A stretch of DNA of 64,000 nucleotides from Tillus elongatus (GCA_964006375.1 OZ023266.1:15119565-15183564), one strand, 5' to 3'. Counted from the first letter of the stretch, positions 35,201 to 48,113 are shown. Notes: generated by a model not told the origin, from the letters alone. Program-made: numbers and translations.

Positions 35201-35918
35201 CCTTGGAGATTCACACCGACCAGGGCCGGAATTTCGAATCAGAGGTCTGGAAAAGCCTAATGGACTTGCTAGGCATAAAGAAAACGAGAACAACGCCACT
35301 CCACCCTCAATCAGACGGCATGGTAGAACGGCATAACAGGACCATTAATCAGTATCTTGCTATGTTTGTCGACGAGAATCAGAGAACCTGGGACAAGCTG
35401 ATACCTCTGTTCCTCCTAGCTTACAGAAGCTCTCAGCATGAATCTACCGGCTACACTCCATCCATGATGTTGACCGGCAGAGAGATGCGGTTACCAATCG
35501 ACATGACGAGACCACCACCGAACGAGGACATAGCGGACCTAGCTACGTTACCTGAGTATGTCGCCGACCTAGAAGGAAAACTGCGCACTATACACAGATG
35601 TGTCAGAGATAGGCTCCTCTTAAGCAGTGACCGGATGAAGATGCGCTTGGATCGCAGAGCAACACCCCATATATTCAAGGAAGGTGATGCAGTGTGGCTG
35701 TACCAACCAACAAGGAGAAAGGGCCTCAGTCCAAACTTCAGAAACCATGGGAAGGGCCATACTTGGTGACTAAGAAAATTAACGACCTAGTCTACAGAAT
35801 CCAGCTGTCTCCAAGAACTAAACCCAAAGTTGTTCACATAGAGAGGTTGAGTCCCTATCGGGGCAACGAACCCCCAAGTTGGCGGCCGGTAAATACTGTT
35901 CGGGACGAACAGTCTTAA
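32251..35918 (+). pseudogene. pol polyprotein of gypsy copy 2 (protease-RT-RNase H-integrase), frameshift near the C-terminus
   Basis: The frame opens at 32251 (after TGA 32248-32250) and is reached by -1 frameshifting at 32260-32266. The first ATG in frame is only at 32443, after the protease active site (DTG at 32407-32415), so ATG initiation would lose protease. Other landmarks: YLDDVMV (from 33658), RNase H DTDASQYGIG (near 34100), integrase HHCC region (near 34845-34960), and the integrase D, D and E residues in VAVDIAGPF, HTDQGRN and SDGMVERHN. One C is missing near 35732 relative to copy 1, so the frame ends at 35769, and the last part (PWEGPYLVTKKINDLVYRIQ onward) is in another frame up to 35918. 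Confidence 0.93.
32260..32302 (+). promoter_or_regulatory. gag-pol -1 ribosomal frameshift signal, gypsy copy 2
   Basis: GGGAAAC at 32260-32266 lies in the gag reading phase as G GGA AAC, the canonical X XXY YYZ form. A 6-nt spacer precedes ACGCCAG (32273-32279), which pairs with CTGGCGT (32296-32302). The loop's GGGGC (32286-32290) can pair with GCCCC (32315-32319), so a pseudoknot is possible. Slipping by -1 enters the pol frame directly. Confidence 0.82.
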
Positions 35919-35930
35919 GGAGGGGGGCAG
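35917..35930 (+). promoter_or_regulatory. Polypurine tract, gypsy copy 2
   Basis: AAGGAGGGGGGCAG immediately before the 3' LTR, identical to copy 1. Confidence 0.85.
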
Positions 35931-37486
<1,556 letters not shown>

Positions 37487-40400
37487 TACACGGTCTGGCA
37501 AGTTGAGAGGATCACATAATTTTCATCACAACCGCTCTATCTAGAAATGTCAAATTTTGTATCCATAGATATATCAGTGTTCCGCATAACCGGAAATTTG
37601 TTTCATGTATACAGACTGAGCAGTTTCCCTGTGCCTCACCAAACTTGTATTTTCTTTAAATGGGACACTCTATATTTTATTTTATTTTTTGGCAGAGCAC
37701 TTCACAGCGAGCAAAATAATGTGTCACAATAGGGGCCTGGGATCAACGGTTTAGAAGTCATTCAATTGTTGGTCCATAATTTTATTCCAATTCAACACGA
37801 CAGTGCTGCCATGTCGTCGCAAAACCTGTCAAGATCTGGTATTACCACGAATCTTCACTCAATGTCGCATAATAAAATATGGTTATATAGCTTGCGTAAA
37901 TATCCACTCACACAGGGTGTTACATTTTACAAAGCTCAATTTTTCTCGAAAATTTCAAATGGAACACTCTGTATATGACTACGGAACCAGATAGCGGCTT
38001 CAGTAAGCCTTCTCCCAATACTATATTTGCTGGGGTTCAATCGGCTGGCTAAACACAAACTGATGGATCATTTGTAAACGTCTGGCCTTTCTTCTCCCTA
38101 AAGGTGAATTATAATTTGTACACGCTTTTAATGAAAATCATAGACATGGCATTCTTTTTGTAAATTGTTACATCGTTTTTAGATAATTGTATGGTGAAAT
38201 TTATTTTTAACATAATTTATAAACAACAAAAATTAAATAAAAATAATATTACCACATTAATTTACTACATAAACGAGAAATTTCGAATAATTGAAATAAA
38301 CAACAAGTTAGCAAAATAACAGTTTTAATAACAAGTCTAATCTTCGCATGATTAGCCTAAGGGTAGCAGGGTAGCAGCATAGATTTACATACTCAGAATA
38401 ATTTCGATTTAAAATAATTATCACCGAAACGGTCAAGTTGTTGCCTAGCAACGAACTACTGAACTTTTATTAGAAATAATAAAGCTGTATTTTCACTAGT
38501 TTAACAACAAAATAGTGACACTACGTGCATTGGATTATTTTTGTCAATACAGTGATTAATCGATATCTGCATTCAGTATCGATTATTCCGTTCAGGAGAG
38601 AAAGGGTAGCTTGGAGACTTATACCGAATGCCAAAAAGTGGCACGGCGTGCATCACGAAGGTACAGGTACAGTTTTTTGTTCATTTATCCTGAGTTTCCA
38701 TCTAATTGTTACAATAATTATTTAGGGATCGGTATCCAGAGCGACGACACCCGAATTATCGATCATTTCTGCGTATTTACAATACATTTTCACAATTCGT
38801 AAGTGTACTAGGAAATCAGCCAATAACCCACGTGAAGCCAATGACCAATGAAGAAATTTCGTTAAATACTGTACTTCCTTTGCAAGAAACCCTAGGTTTA
38901 TCAGCAACACAACTAGCTTTTGTAACCGATATTACAAATAGAAGTGTTCGCAGAATAATGAAAATGTATAATTATAAGCTCTACCGGTGTCATTTTGTCC
39001 AAGGCCTCAGGGATGTCGACTATGTGAGGCGCTTAGAGTTTTCAAATTGGGTGAATGAAACTTTTAATATAGATCATGAAACTTTAAGCCATATCCTTTG
39101 GGCAGATGACCCAAAGCTTACAAATAATGGTGTGTTGAATAAGCATAACAGTGCAAGATGGGCAACGGAAAATCCACATTGGGTTTTTTCGAGAAACCAC
39201 CAAACTGAATATAAAACCAACGTATGGTGTGGGCTTTTAGATAATAGATTGCTGGGGCCTATATTTTTTATAGAAAATTTAGACGGGATGACTTATCTCA
39301 ATCACCTAAACACCAATCTGCACGATTGGTTGGATGATGTTCCACTGGATGTACGTCCTAGGATTATTTTTCGGCACGATGGATGTCCAGCTCACAACAG
39401 CAGGATAGTTGTGGACTATTTTGACCAAGTTTTTGGCCCTAATTATATAGGTACAAATACCCAAATACGATGGCCTGCATGGTCCCCAGATTTCACTCCC
39501 ATGGACTATTTTTTATGGGGCTACATCAAGGACCAGGTCTATTCAGATTTTCACGTACATCCTGTAGTTAGCGTTCACGATCTACAACAACGGATATTAG
39601 ATGCATGTCGGAATGTTGATCGGGAGATGATCCATGCTGCTACGCATAGACAAATTATTGAAAGATTAGAACTTTGCGTTCAGCAAGGGGGGAACGTATT
39701 CCAGCATCTGATTTGAGATTTGTTATTAAAACTGTTATTTTAATACATTCTTGATTATTTCGTTTATTTATTAAACTAATGTGGTACTTTTACGTATTAT
39801 TCTCATTTAATTTTTGTTGTGTATAAATTAAGTTAAAAATAAATTTCAATGTTTTTTCTCTCTCTCAAGGCTCGTCCGCGGCCTCGCCGCCCCGATAACA
39901 CTGCAACCTTTGGTTTATTGTGCATTAATATTATTTTTATTTAATTTTTGTTGCTTACAAATTAAGTTAAAAATAAATTTCAACATACAATTATCTAAAA
40001 ACGATGTAACAGTTTACAACAAAAAAAAAGCCATTTCTATGATTTTCATTAAAAGCCTGTACAAATTATAATCCACCTTTAGAAAGAAGAAAGCCCAGAC
40101 GTTTACAAATGATCCATCAGTATGTGTTGAACCAGCCAATTGAACCCCAGCAAATATGATAATGGGAGAAGGCTTACTAAACCCGCTATCTGATGCCGTA
40201 GTTATATACAGGGTGTTCCATTTGAAATTTTCGAGTAAAATTCAGCTTTGTAAAATGTAACACCCTGTGTAAGTGGATATCTCCGCAAGCTACATAACTA
40301 TATTTTATTATGCTACATTGCGTCAAGAGTCATGGTAATACCAGATCTTGACAGGTTTCACGACGACATGGCACCACTGTCGTGTTGAATCGGAATAAAA

Positions 40401-40692
40401 TTCTGGACAAACAATTGAATAATTTCTAAACCTTTGATCCCAGACCCCTATTGTGGTACATCATTTTCCTCGCCGTAAAGTGTTCTGCCAAAAAATAAAA
40501 TAAAATATAGAGTGTCCCATTAAAAAAAAAAAGTATGATGTGGCACTGGGAATTGCTCAGTCTGTATACATGAAACTAGTTTCCGGTTATGCAGAACACT
40601 AGTGTATCTATGGATATCAAATTTGACATTTCTAGGTAGAGCGGTTGTGAAGATAATCTTGTGATCCTCTCAACTTGCCGGACCCTGTATAT
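37487..40692 (+). mobile_element. DD41D Tc1/mariner-type transposon with about 766-bp TIRs
   Basis: Left arm 37487-38252 and right arm 39924-40692 are reverse complements from the tips (GGTCTGGCAAGTTGAGAGGA on the left, TCCTCTCAACTTGCCGGACC on the right) to the inner TTAAATAAAAATAATATTA. TA-rich sequence flanks both ends. The transposase 38611-39716 sits between. The arms are very long for this superfamily. They have diverged by scattered substitutions, so the copy is not new. Confidence 0.88.
38611..39716 (+). CDS. DD41D mariner-type transposase with candidate 59-nt intron
   Basis: The main frame runs uninterrupted from 38726 to the stop at 39716 and reads RYPERRHPNYRSF, the conserved DNA-binding stretch of this family, then SVRRIMKMYNYK, first Asp in LWADDPKL, second in FRHDGCPAHN, third in SPDFTPMDYFLWG (41 residues between the last two), ending GGNVFQHLI. 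The family's preceding segment (TECQKVARRASRRYR) lies in another frame at 38611-38666. A GT...AG interval at 38667-38725 joins the two in frame at exactly the expected residue. No ATG precedes 38611 in that frame after a stop at 38557, so the true start is mutated or further upstream. All three Asp are present. Activity is uncertain. Confidence 0.75.
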
Positions 40693-40794
40693 AATAATAT
40701 AAACCCCTTAATGCATGATTTTTTTTTGCTCAGAAAAAAGTCGAGGTACAGGGAATAAAGTATAAACAACAGGACAAATATTGAACAAAATTTA
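40693..40794. other. Short non-coding junction
   Basis: AT-rich junction between the transposon end and the piggyBac scrap. Confidence 0.3.
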
Positions 40795-41008
40795 TTTGAA
40801 ATTTGAAGGACACAAAACAGAAAAATAAGGGTTTGTGCCATATATGTCACAACATGCAGCTATGACTTTTGCACAAAACTGTTCGTTATGAAATGCATGA
40901 AAGCAATTTCTGTCTTTGTTTAAAGATATAAATGCTTCACATTTTTCACACTGTATAAAGCTTTTTCCGGCACAAACAGGAAACTTGCATCTTTGTCGTT
41001 GACTTTGC
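40795..41008 (-). pseudogene. piggyBac-type transposase, C-terminal zinc-binding fragment
   Basis: On the minus strand a frame reads CKFPVCAGKSFIQCEKCEAF, then NKDRNCFHAFH. This is the cysteine-rich C-x4-C, C-x2-C, C-x3-H pattern found at the C-terminus of piggyBac transposases and related domesticated proteins. The catalytic part is missing. Its upstream side is cut off by the LINE 3' fragment beginning near 41024. Identification rests on the Cys/His pattern and surrounding residues. Confidence 0.6.
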
Positions 41009-41023
41009 TAATGCCCTCATCTG

Positions 41024-41510
41024 CCACATCTTGGGTGCCGCTGCCGCTTCTACACTCGCTATCCTGGACTCCATTCAGAAGAGAGCTATACGTCTCATCG
41101 GTGACCCTACCCTCACCCAAAGGCTGCCATTCCTTGCCGACCGACGTGCCGTTGGTGATCCTTTTCACTTTTATAGGTATCTGCACGGGCACTGCTCAGA
41201 GAAGCTTTCCTCCATAGTTCCTTCACCTGCTGCCCCCAACAGATCTACCAGGGGAACAGAGCGAACGCACCCTTTTACTGTCCAGGTCACCAGACATAGA
41301 ACATCTTGTTATGCCCGCTCTTTTGTCCCGAAGACTTCCAAGTTGTGGAATTCCTTGCCGGCACATGTTTTTCCTTCTCCTCCGAACCTCCAAACCTTCA
41401 AGCCCAGAATTAGCAAGTTGCCTCTTTCCTACTTGTCGACACTCACGGTACGATAGTATTTAGGCAGTAAGCCCTAGTGGTGTGTTGTTGAAATAAATAA
41501 AAATTGAAAA
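41024..41510 (+). pseudogene. LINE-A 3' fragment (copy 2), C-terminal 141 codons
   Basis: Frame 41031-41456 encodes the intact C-terminal tail shared by all LINE-A copies (SIQKRAIRLIGDPTLTQ, YLHGHCSEKLSSIVP, YARSFVPKTSKLWNSLPAHV). It is followed by TGTTGTTGAAATAAATAAAA, the 3' end with an A-rich tail. It is strongly 5'-truncated, as is normal for LINE insertions. Confidence 0.85.
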
Positions 41511-41522
41511 AAATTAACAAAA

Positions 41523-43080
41523 ACACCTTTTTAGTTTTGAAAATGATATCCGTCATTTTATGCGCGACATTGGGGACTGTTGGTGGTTGAACATTTGGAA
41601 GTGGGTTGAGAGTAGAATTTCCGGCGAACAACGAGTCAAAAAGTTCAGCCTTGCCCAGGGCGGTAGAAACACTTTCATCCCCTGAAACAAGAGGTGGGAC
41701 CGTGCTCTTGCAGAAATTATTCCCAATAGATTTAGCAAGAGTCCTTCTGGACTGGACAAACCCTTCTGGATTTGCTGCCGTTGGAGCTTGAAAGGACTTT
41801 GTTTTTGATGTGGTTATTAATCGAGTTTTTTGCCTCAGAAACAATGCGGACATAGCGGTTTCTTGCGTCGTTAAATGCCTGACGATTTTCTTGACTGGAA
41901 TTGTGTAGAAGCGTTTTGTGAGCTTTGACCTTTTTAAGTCTGGCTTCTCACAGGATTTAGAGAACCAGAGCTTTTGAGTGGCTTAAGAGGTTTTCTGTGT
42001 ACGTGGAATAAATACTTCCATGCCAGCTTGGATGATTTCGGTGACGTTTTGTGAGATATCACAGGGGTCAGGATGAGAGAAGCAGACAGGCGCCCATGGA
42101 AATGAGGAAAAGTAATCCCGTATTTCGTCCCAGTTCGAGGGGTTGTAGTGCCAAACGATACGTGTTTGTGATGACTGTGTGACCTCGGGTTGCATTGCGC
42201 AAGAAGCAGTGACCATGCCGTGGTCTGAACGACCAATGCGACTGATGTCTTACCGCATTCAGGTTTTGTAGTGAGAAGGAGATCCAAGGGATTTGAGCTG
42301 TGTGTTTGGATGCGAGGAAAGTAAGTAGGTTGCTGAACCATATTGGCTAAAGAATTGCTGACTGCGAAGGCCTCCGCTGCTCTCTCTTGTGGATCGGTTT
42401 TTGAAGATCCTAGCCATTCCTTGTTATGAACATTAAAGTCACCAAGAATAGTGACCTCGGAGGAACAATTTTTAAAAATCAGATGGTCGCCTTCTTCAGA
42501 AAGGTAGTAGAAGAGCTGGACAAAGTTTTTGTCAGAAGGTGACCGGTAAATGCAACAGATGAATTTAGTTGCATCCCTGCGAGAGAGTTACATCCAAAGT
42601 CCTTTCTTCCAGCTTCTAAATTGGGGAAACTGGTGCAGGGTAGATTGCTACGGACGTATGCGCACACGCCTCCATGCAACCTAAAGGAAGTAAGGAGCTC
42701 ATATTCCGGGAAATTAAGGTGACTAGTGGCTGTTCTGGCACTGATTTGGGTTTCGGTGAGGAAGAGGAGTTGGGCCTATTAGCCTGGAGGAAATGGTGGA
42801 CGGAGTTGAGGTTAGAATTTAGGCCACATATATTCGAGAAGGATATGTTAAATCTTGATGCCGCGCCCCCTGCACACCCCTCTCCCGGAGATCCGAATGG
42901 AGGGGTATTTTATCTCCGGAATATTTTGTACAAAGAGGAGCCATCATCATTTTTGTTTATAAGGGAAACCGACTCATACACCAGGAACTTCCCCTGGGAC
43001 TTCACCGACCCTTGATGTACGGGGTGGTACTTCCTCGGGTGTGAAAAAAATGCTTTACTATCACGTAAAGTCCACTACCA
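41523..43080 (-). pseudogene. LINE-A endonuclease segment (copy 3), opposite orientation
   Basis: Matches LINE-A copy 1 from about 3630 to 5170 (GFGCNSLAG, SDHGMV-region, MVQQPTYFPRIQTHSS, GDFNV-type residues near 42430). Several frame changes and a deletion around 42225-42245 relative to copy 1. RT is absent. It begins 13 bp after the A-rich tail of copy 2. Confidence 0.8.
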
Positions 43081-43184
43081 CCTGTTCGAGTGTAGGAAGG
43101 CGGTCTCCGTCGCCTTAGACTGGGGAGGCCATGTAGAGGCACTGGGGGTCGGTCGGTGGCTGTAAGCAGGCGAGGGACTTCGTG

Positions 43185-43520
43185 AAGGGTCGGGACAGAG
43201 ATAAGACTGTCTGGCTTCTCGGTAGGAGTCGAGCAGCGCTTTGCCACATTATTGAGGTGCTAACAGGCTACTGTGCTCTTAGAGGACACCTCACATTGAT
43301 AGGTGTCGAGAGGGATACCATTTGACAGCAATGCGGCGACAATAAAGAGACGTCTTACCACTACCTATGTGAATGCGAGGCTTTTGGAAATCTTCGAACA
43401 GAATTGTTCGGTACGAGTATTCTGCAGAGGAACCAGGTTAGCTCCGTTCAATGGAATACTGTCACGTCCTTGATTTCGAGGTCCAGGCGGTTTAGCGACG
43501 GAACCGAGAAATAGTAGAGC
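43185..43520 (+). pseudogene. RNase H-type LINE C-terminal zinc tail (LINE-F)
   Basis: The plus strand reads LTGYCALRGHLTLIGVERD, then CGDNKETSYHYLCECEAF, then FGNLRTELFGTSI. This is the conserved tail after RNase H in several LINE clades (Cys-x2-Cys then His-x4-Cys, one Cys replaced here). A stop and a frame change are present. It is only a scrap. Confidence 0.65.
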
Positions 43521-43896
43521 ATGGTTGCTGGGTTTCCGGGGTTGGGAAAAAGGTCTCATTGTGGCCTACTTGCTTGGCGTTAGCCTGCCCACCGCTGCCA
43601 CTACTACTTCGTTTCGTTGTACCTTGAGTCATGCCCCAAGGTACAACAGTGTATATTCATATGCCATTATTTATATTATTCGCAACAGCATGAGTCCTAG
43701 TAGCTATTGCTATTGTCCTCAAGATAATTCCGAGAAGTATGGAAGCTAAAACAAGACCTCCAATAGATGGCGGATTGGAAAGAGCTGTAAAGGAAGTTGT
43801 AGATAATAATGCTAATATGCTAACTGCATATTAGCATACATACAAATTATATATATTATCTATGATGCTCACCAAGAATTTTTTGGCAACCAAGAA
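43521..43896. other. Unassigned stretch with a 46-codon open frame
   Basis: 43694-43834 is open and reads LVAIAIVLKIIPRSMEAKTR then PPIDGGLERAVKEVV before a stop. It has no ATG at its start and no recognised family. GTACCTTGAGTCATGCCCCA / AAGGTAC at 43618-43645 forms a short hairpin. Confidence 0.3.
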
Positions 43897-44779
43897 CCCA
43901 CTCAAATATACAATATTCTAAGCTTGTCTCTTTAGCCCAATTAGGTGAGGATTGCAGGCTCATGGAGGGTTCTGTCTCTGTGGATCTCCAAAAAATATTA
44001 GGCTGGGGAAGTAGAAATCTTTTACAATTCCACTACACCAAATTTCAGTCTCATAAGTGATAAACCAGCGCTAGACCCATCACAATGAACAACCAAGTCA
44101 TTCAAAGTAATGAGTCCTTTTGACTTGTTGGCATTTCTGTGGATCGAAATCTCAATTGGCACCAACATGTCACATCAATTGCAGAAGCGGCTGCTAAGAA
44201 ATTAGGTTTCCTCTTCCGGGCTCCCAAATACTTCTTTTCACCAGCTAACCTTTATACCTTACATACTTCACAAATAAGGCCAAACCTTGAATAGTGCTCC
44301 CACATCTGGGGTGCCGCTGCCGCTTCTACACTCGCTATCCTGGACTCCATTCAGAGTGCATCTCATCGGTGACCCTACCCTCACCCAAAGGCTGCCATCC
44401 CTTTCCCACCGACGTGCCATTGGTGACCTCTTTCTCTTTTATAGGTATCTGCACAGACACTACTCAGAGGAGCTTTCTTCCATAGTTCCTCCACCTGCTG
44501 CCCCCAACAGATCTATCAGGGGAACAGAGCTAATGCACCCTCTTACTGTCCAACTCATCAGACATAGAACATCTTATTAAGCCCGCTCTTTTGTACCGAG
44601 GACTTCCAAGTTGTGGAATTCCTTGCCGGCACATGTTTTTTCTTCTCCTCCGAAGCTCCAAACCTTCAAGTCTAGAATTAACAACTTGCCTCTTTTCTCC
44701 TTGTCGACACCCACGGTACGATAGTATTTAGGCTGTGAGCCCTCGTGGTGTTTTGTTGAAATTAAAATAAAAAAACAGC
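43897..44779 (+). pseudogene. LINE-A 3' fragment (copy 4)
   Basis: Begins in the RT region after YADD (SPKNIRLGK in a broken frame) and runs through GAPLPLLHSLSWT to ...SKLWNSLPAHVFSSPPKLQ, the AGGCTGTGAGCC 3' end and an A-rich tail near 44765-44779. Multiple stops. It is an older copy than 41024-41510. Confidence 0.8.
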
Positions 44780-45790
44780 AGCTGGACTTCACCAATAAGG
44801 ATAGGTTTTTACATTATAGCTTTTCTGTCATCTAAAATTCAAATGTACAACAAATAACCCAGATAATATATTGAAAAGCTAACTAAAATAATATAGAGTT
44901 TATACGTGAGACAGTAGTATACGAAATGGTGCCACATTTTTTAAACCGCTTAATAAATTGCCTTTTTTTCATAGATAAGGATTTTGTAAAATAAGATTGA
45001 TAACAATGATGTCTTTGAACACACAGAACGAAAAGGAAAAATGAGTAACAAACATTAAGTGAGGTTGAAACTGTTGAGATGATTCTCCAACGAAGCAACA
45101 ATTGGATCCACGGCGTGTCATTTGTCAGGAATACAAAGTGTTAAAAATGAGCCTGTCTGCGGAATTAAGCCCCGTGAAGGGTGTGCACTGTCTAATTGTT
45201 TCATTGATCGTCGTTTTTAGATCAAATGGTAGCACATTTAACCCCTGTCTAACATTTGTCACTGTCGGCATTCGCGTTTCTTCCGAAATGGCCCGTAATT
45301 TCCTAATGATATATGTTTTCCATTACATAAATCTTTATAAGTAATTTATCGGTGAGAAGAGTGGCATAAGTCTGGTGTGGGAAGGGTGGTGGTGTTATTA
45401 TGCGTATAAATAGTGGCGTTGTCAGGACTAAGCACCTTGCGGCTAACGCAGAGAACGCAGATCGCACTCTTTAATGAGACTATTCCGTGACGAGCGAGCC
45501 GTGTTCTCTCCCTGACATCCCGAGAGAAACCCTTCCTTCTGCTTTCACTCTTCTTGTTCCTGCTTGCGGGAACCTCGACAGAAATCGTCCTGCATCACTC
45601 AATCTAGTGAGCGGAGGAATCTTCTGCCAGATAATCATGATATTAATTTGTACCCTAAAATTTACAACTCTGGTTAATTTGTTTTAAAAATGTAGAGGAT
45701 AGGAGTCCAATTTGCCAGTTTCATTTAAGATTTAGGTTATCTTGCATAAAACTTCACCAGTTTGCTTAAGAAATTATGATTGTAATAATT
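44780..45790. other. No gene recognised
   Basis: Mixed-composition DNA. A 66-codon frame (45487-45687) and an 80-codon frame (45102-45344) have no recognised similarity. No shared repeat. Confidence 0.35.
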
Positions 45791-47831
45791 AAAAAAAATC
45801 TCGGGACGCAGCAAGTGCGTCATGGTAGCGGATTTTCTTTAAAATATTTTTAATAGCAAATGTCTTTCTTTGATGAAAGCAGGCATCAAACTTGGTTGCC
45901 TATATAGTAGAAACAATGTATCGTATTTCATTGAAACAAATTTATTGTTTGAAAATATATAAACATTTTTCAAAAGTCTAGATGCAGCAAATGTGTTATG
46001 GAAGTGATTTTCAATAAAAATGTTTTTAATAGCAAATGCGAGCAGGCATCAATCTGATTACCGGTATAGCCTATGTAGTAGAAACAATGTACTATATTTT
46101 ATCAAAATTACTTATGGTTTGAAAATATACAAAAATTTTCCGAAAATAAACTTAAATGTTGGGTTTCTAACCAACAAAGCTTACGTAATTAGCAAATTGA
46201 GTTATTGAAATTTGAAGGATTTAATGAAACTTTGGTAAATTTGCAGATTAGCACCCGAACGCTTTTCAACAAATTGTTTTCAGAGACATTACTAGGACCT
46301 CACCTGCAGGTTTCTGAACAGTTTTTTGAAAAACGTTCGGGAGCTAAACTGAAAATTTACCGAAAATTTGCTACCAAAACGCACTTACTGCGTCCAGATT
46401 TTTTTCTTACAAACGCATCATATTTCGATAAAAAATGCAAAAATGCATTAACGAATTTGTTCTACGAAAATTAGTTAAAAAAATTTATACACCCCTACTC
46501 ACTCCTGGTCCCGTAACTTCCTTGGGAAGTGTGAACAAGAAATTTTTCTTGGGGTTTGTGGATCCAGAGGGGTGGGGGCCTAGGCAGGTTTCTGAAAACA
46601 GTTTTTTGAAAAGCGTTCGGGAGCTAAACTGCAAATTTATCGAAAATTCGCTACCAAAACGCACTTACTGCGTCCAGATTTTTTTCTTGCAAACGCATCA
46701 TATTTCGACAAAAAATGGAAAAATGCATTCACGAATTTGTTCTACGAAAATTAATTTTAAAAAATTATACACCCCTACTCACTCCTGGTCCCGTAACTTC
46801 CTTGGGGAGTGTGAACAAGAAATTTTTCTTGGGGTTTGTGGATCCAGGGGGGGCCCTAGGCAGGTTTCTGAAAACAGTGTTTTGAAAAGCGTTCGGGAGC
46901 TAAACTGCAAATTTACCGAAAATTCGCTACCAAAACGCACTTACTGCGTCCAGATTTTTTTCTTATAAACGCATCATATTTCGATAAAAATGCTAAATTA
47001 CATTAACGAATTTCTTCTAAAAAAATTAGCTAAAAAAATTATGCACCCCTACTCACTCCTGGTCCCGTAACTTCCTTGGGGAGTGTAAACAAGAAATTTT
47101 TCTTGGGGTTTGTGGATCCGGGGGGGGGGCCTAGGCAGGTTTCTGAAAACAGTGTTTTGAAAAGCGTTCGGGAGCTTAACTGCAAATTTACCGAAAATTC
47201 GCAACCAAAACGCACTTACTGCGTCCAGATTTTTTTGAAGATAAACGCATCATATTTCGATAAAAAATGCAAAAATGCAAAAATGCATTAACAAATTTGT
47301 TCCACGATAATTAGCTAAAAAAAATTATAGGCCGTTGAACCATAAATTTCACTAAACCTACAAATAAATATCCAAACAGCTACCAAACTTAGCTAAACTG
47401 ACAGCCAAAGCACCAGAGAAAAGGTCTATTTGAAATGGATTTTCTGTAAACATTTTAGTAAAATGAAGGGCAATGACGGCTGAATCTGAAACTTAAGGGT
47501 TTGCAGAACACTCTTCTTGCAACATTTTCTTTTCACAAATGGTATTTGTTTTACATTCTTTGCCTAAACATTGCCAATTTTGACGTCTAATATTGCGAGT
47601 TTGACGTTTTGAGGAAAACTCCAACATTTATTGCTTTAACTGCCCATAACTTCTGGTTGCCCTTACTTTGTTATTTCCGGAGATCTGATTTTTTTTATAA
47701 AGAAACCACAAAATTTTCCGGGAAAACCTGGTCCGATTTTCCTGGCTAACGAACTTATCCAAGCCACTTGCAAAAGGAAGGTACTCCGCAAATTTTATCA
47801 AGATCGGTCCATTATTTTTTGAGTTATCGGT

Positions 47832-47834
<3 letters not shown>
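45791..47834 (+). repeat. Composite repeat, long copy ending at a TA array
   Basis: Opens with GGGACGCAGCAAGTGCGTC (about 45803), then a related unit (ATGCAGCAAATGTGTTATGG near 45984), AT-rich body, the 276-bp tandem block, a block resembling 61860-62420, and finally TTATTTTTTGAGTTATCGG before the TA array at 47835. Text around 46020-46170 (GCGAGCAGGCATCAA) recurs at 61630 and 63250. Confidence 0.75.
46230..47330 (+). repeat. Tandem repeat, about 276-bp unit, four copies
   Basis: The mark GCACTTACTGCGTCC starts at 46381, 46661, 46937 and 47212, giving periods of 280, 276 and 275 bp. Each unit also carries CACCCCTACTCACTCCTGGT, CTTGGGGTTTGTGGATCC with a G-run of variable length, and AGCGTTCGGGAGC. 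The 177-codon frame through it is periodic and not a gene. Confidence 0.9.

Positions 47835-47911
<77 letters not shown>
47835..47911. repeat. (TA)n microsatellite, about 77 bp
   Basis: Pure dinucleotide run after GAGTTATCGGTCGG. Confidence 0.95.
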
Positions 47912-47917
<6 letters not shown>

Positions 47918-48107
47918 TCTCCCCATAAGCGAATTAAAAAAAAAAAAATTCGCTAAAAATTCGCGAGGCAACAAGTACGTTATAATAGTTAATTTTCATA
48001 ATAATTGTACACTATTAGTAGGATATATTATTACAACTGTTTCTTTAATTAAAATGAACCTTGGAGATCGGTTCTAGAGTCCCAGTTACCAATTATTTGA
48101 AAACATT

Positions 48108-48113
<6 letters not shown>
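47912..48113 (+). repeat. Composite repeat module between two TA arrays
   Basis: Starts with a hairpin (TAAGCGAATT at 47926-47935 against AATTCGCTAA at 47948-47957), then GAGGCAACAAGTACGTTATAAT, a variant of the marker motif. The text TGTACACTATTAGTA matches 22825-22840. Confidence 0.7.

Noticed and set aside
32443..35769. ATG at 32443 as the pol start
   Set aside because: It lies after the protease DTG motif, and the same frame is open up to the overlap with gag, where a slippery heptamer is present.
35919..35930. A possible env gene between pol and the 3' LTR of the gypsy copies
   Set aside because: Only the polypurine tract separates the pol end from the LTR in both copies.
41024..43080. 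Twin-priming inversion of one LINE insertion
   Set aside because: The inverted segment lies beyond the A-rich tail and not on the 5' side, so the usual twin-priming product does not fit.
46230..47330. CRISPR-like array
   Set aside because: Units are 275-280 bp without short direct repeats and spacers, and the context is eukaryotic.
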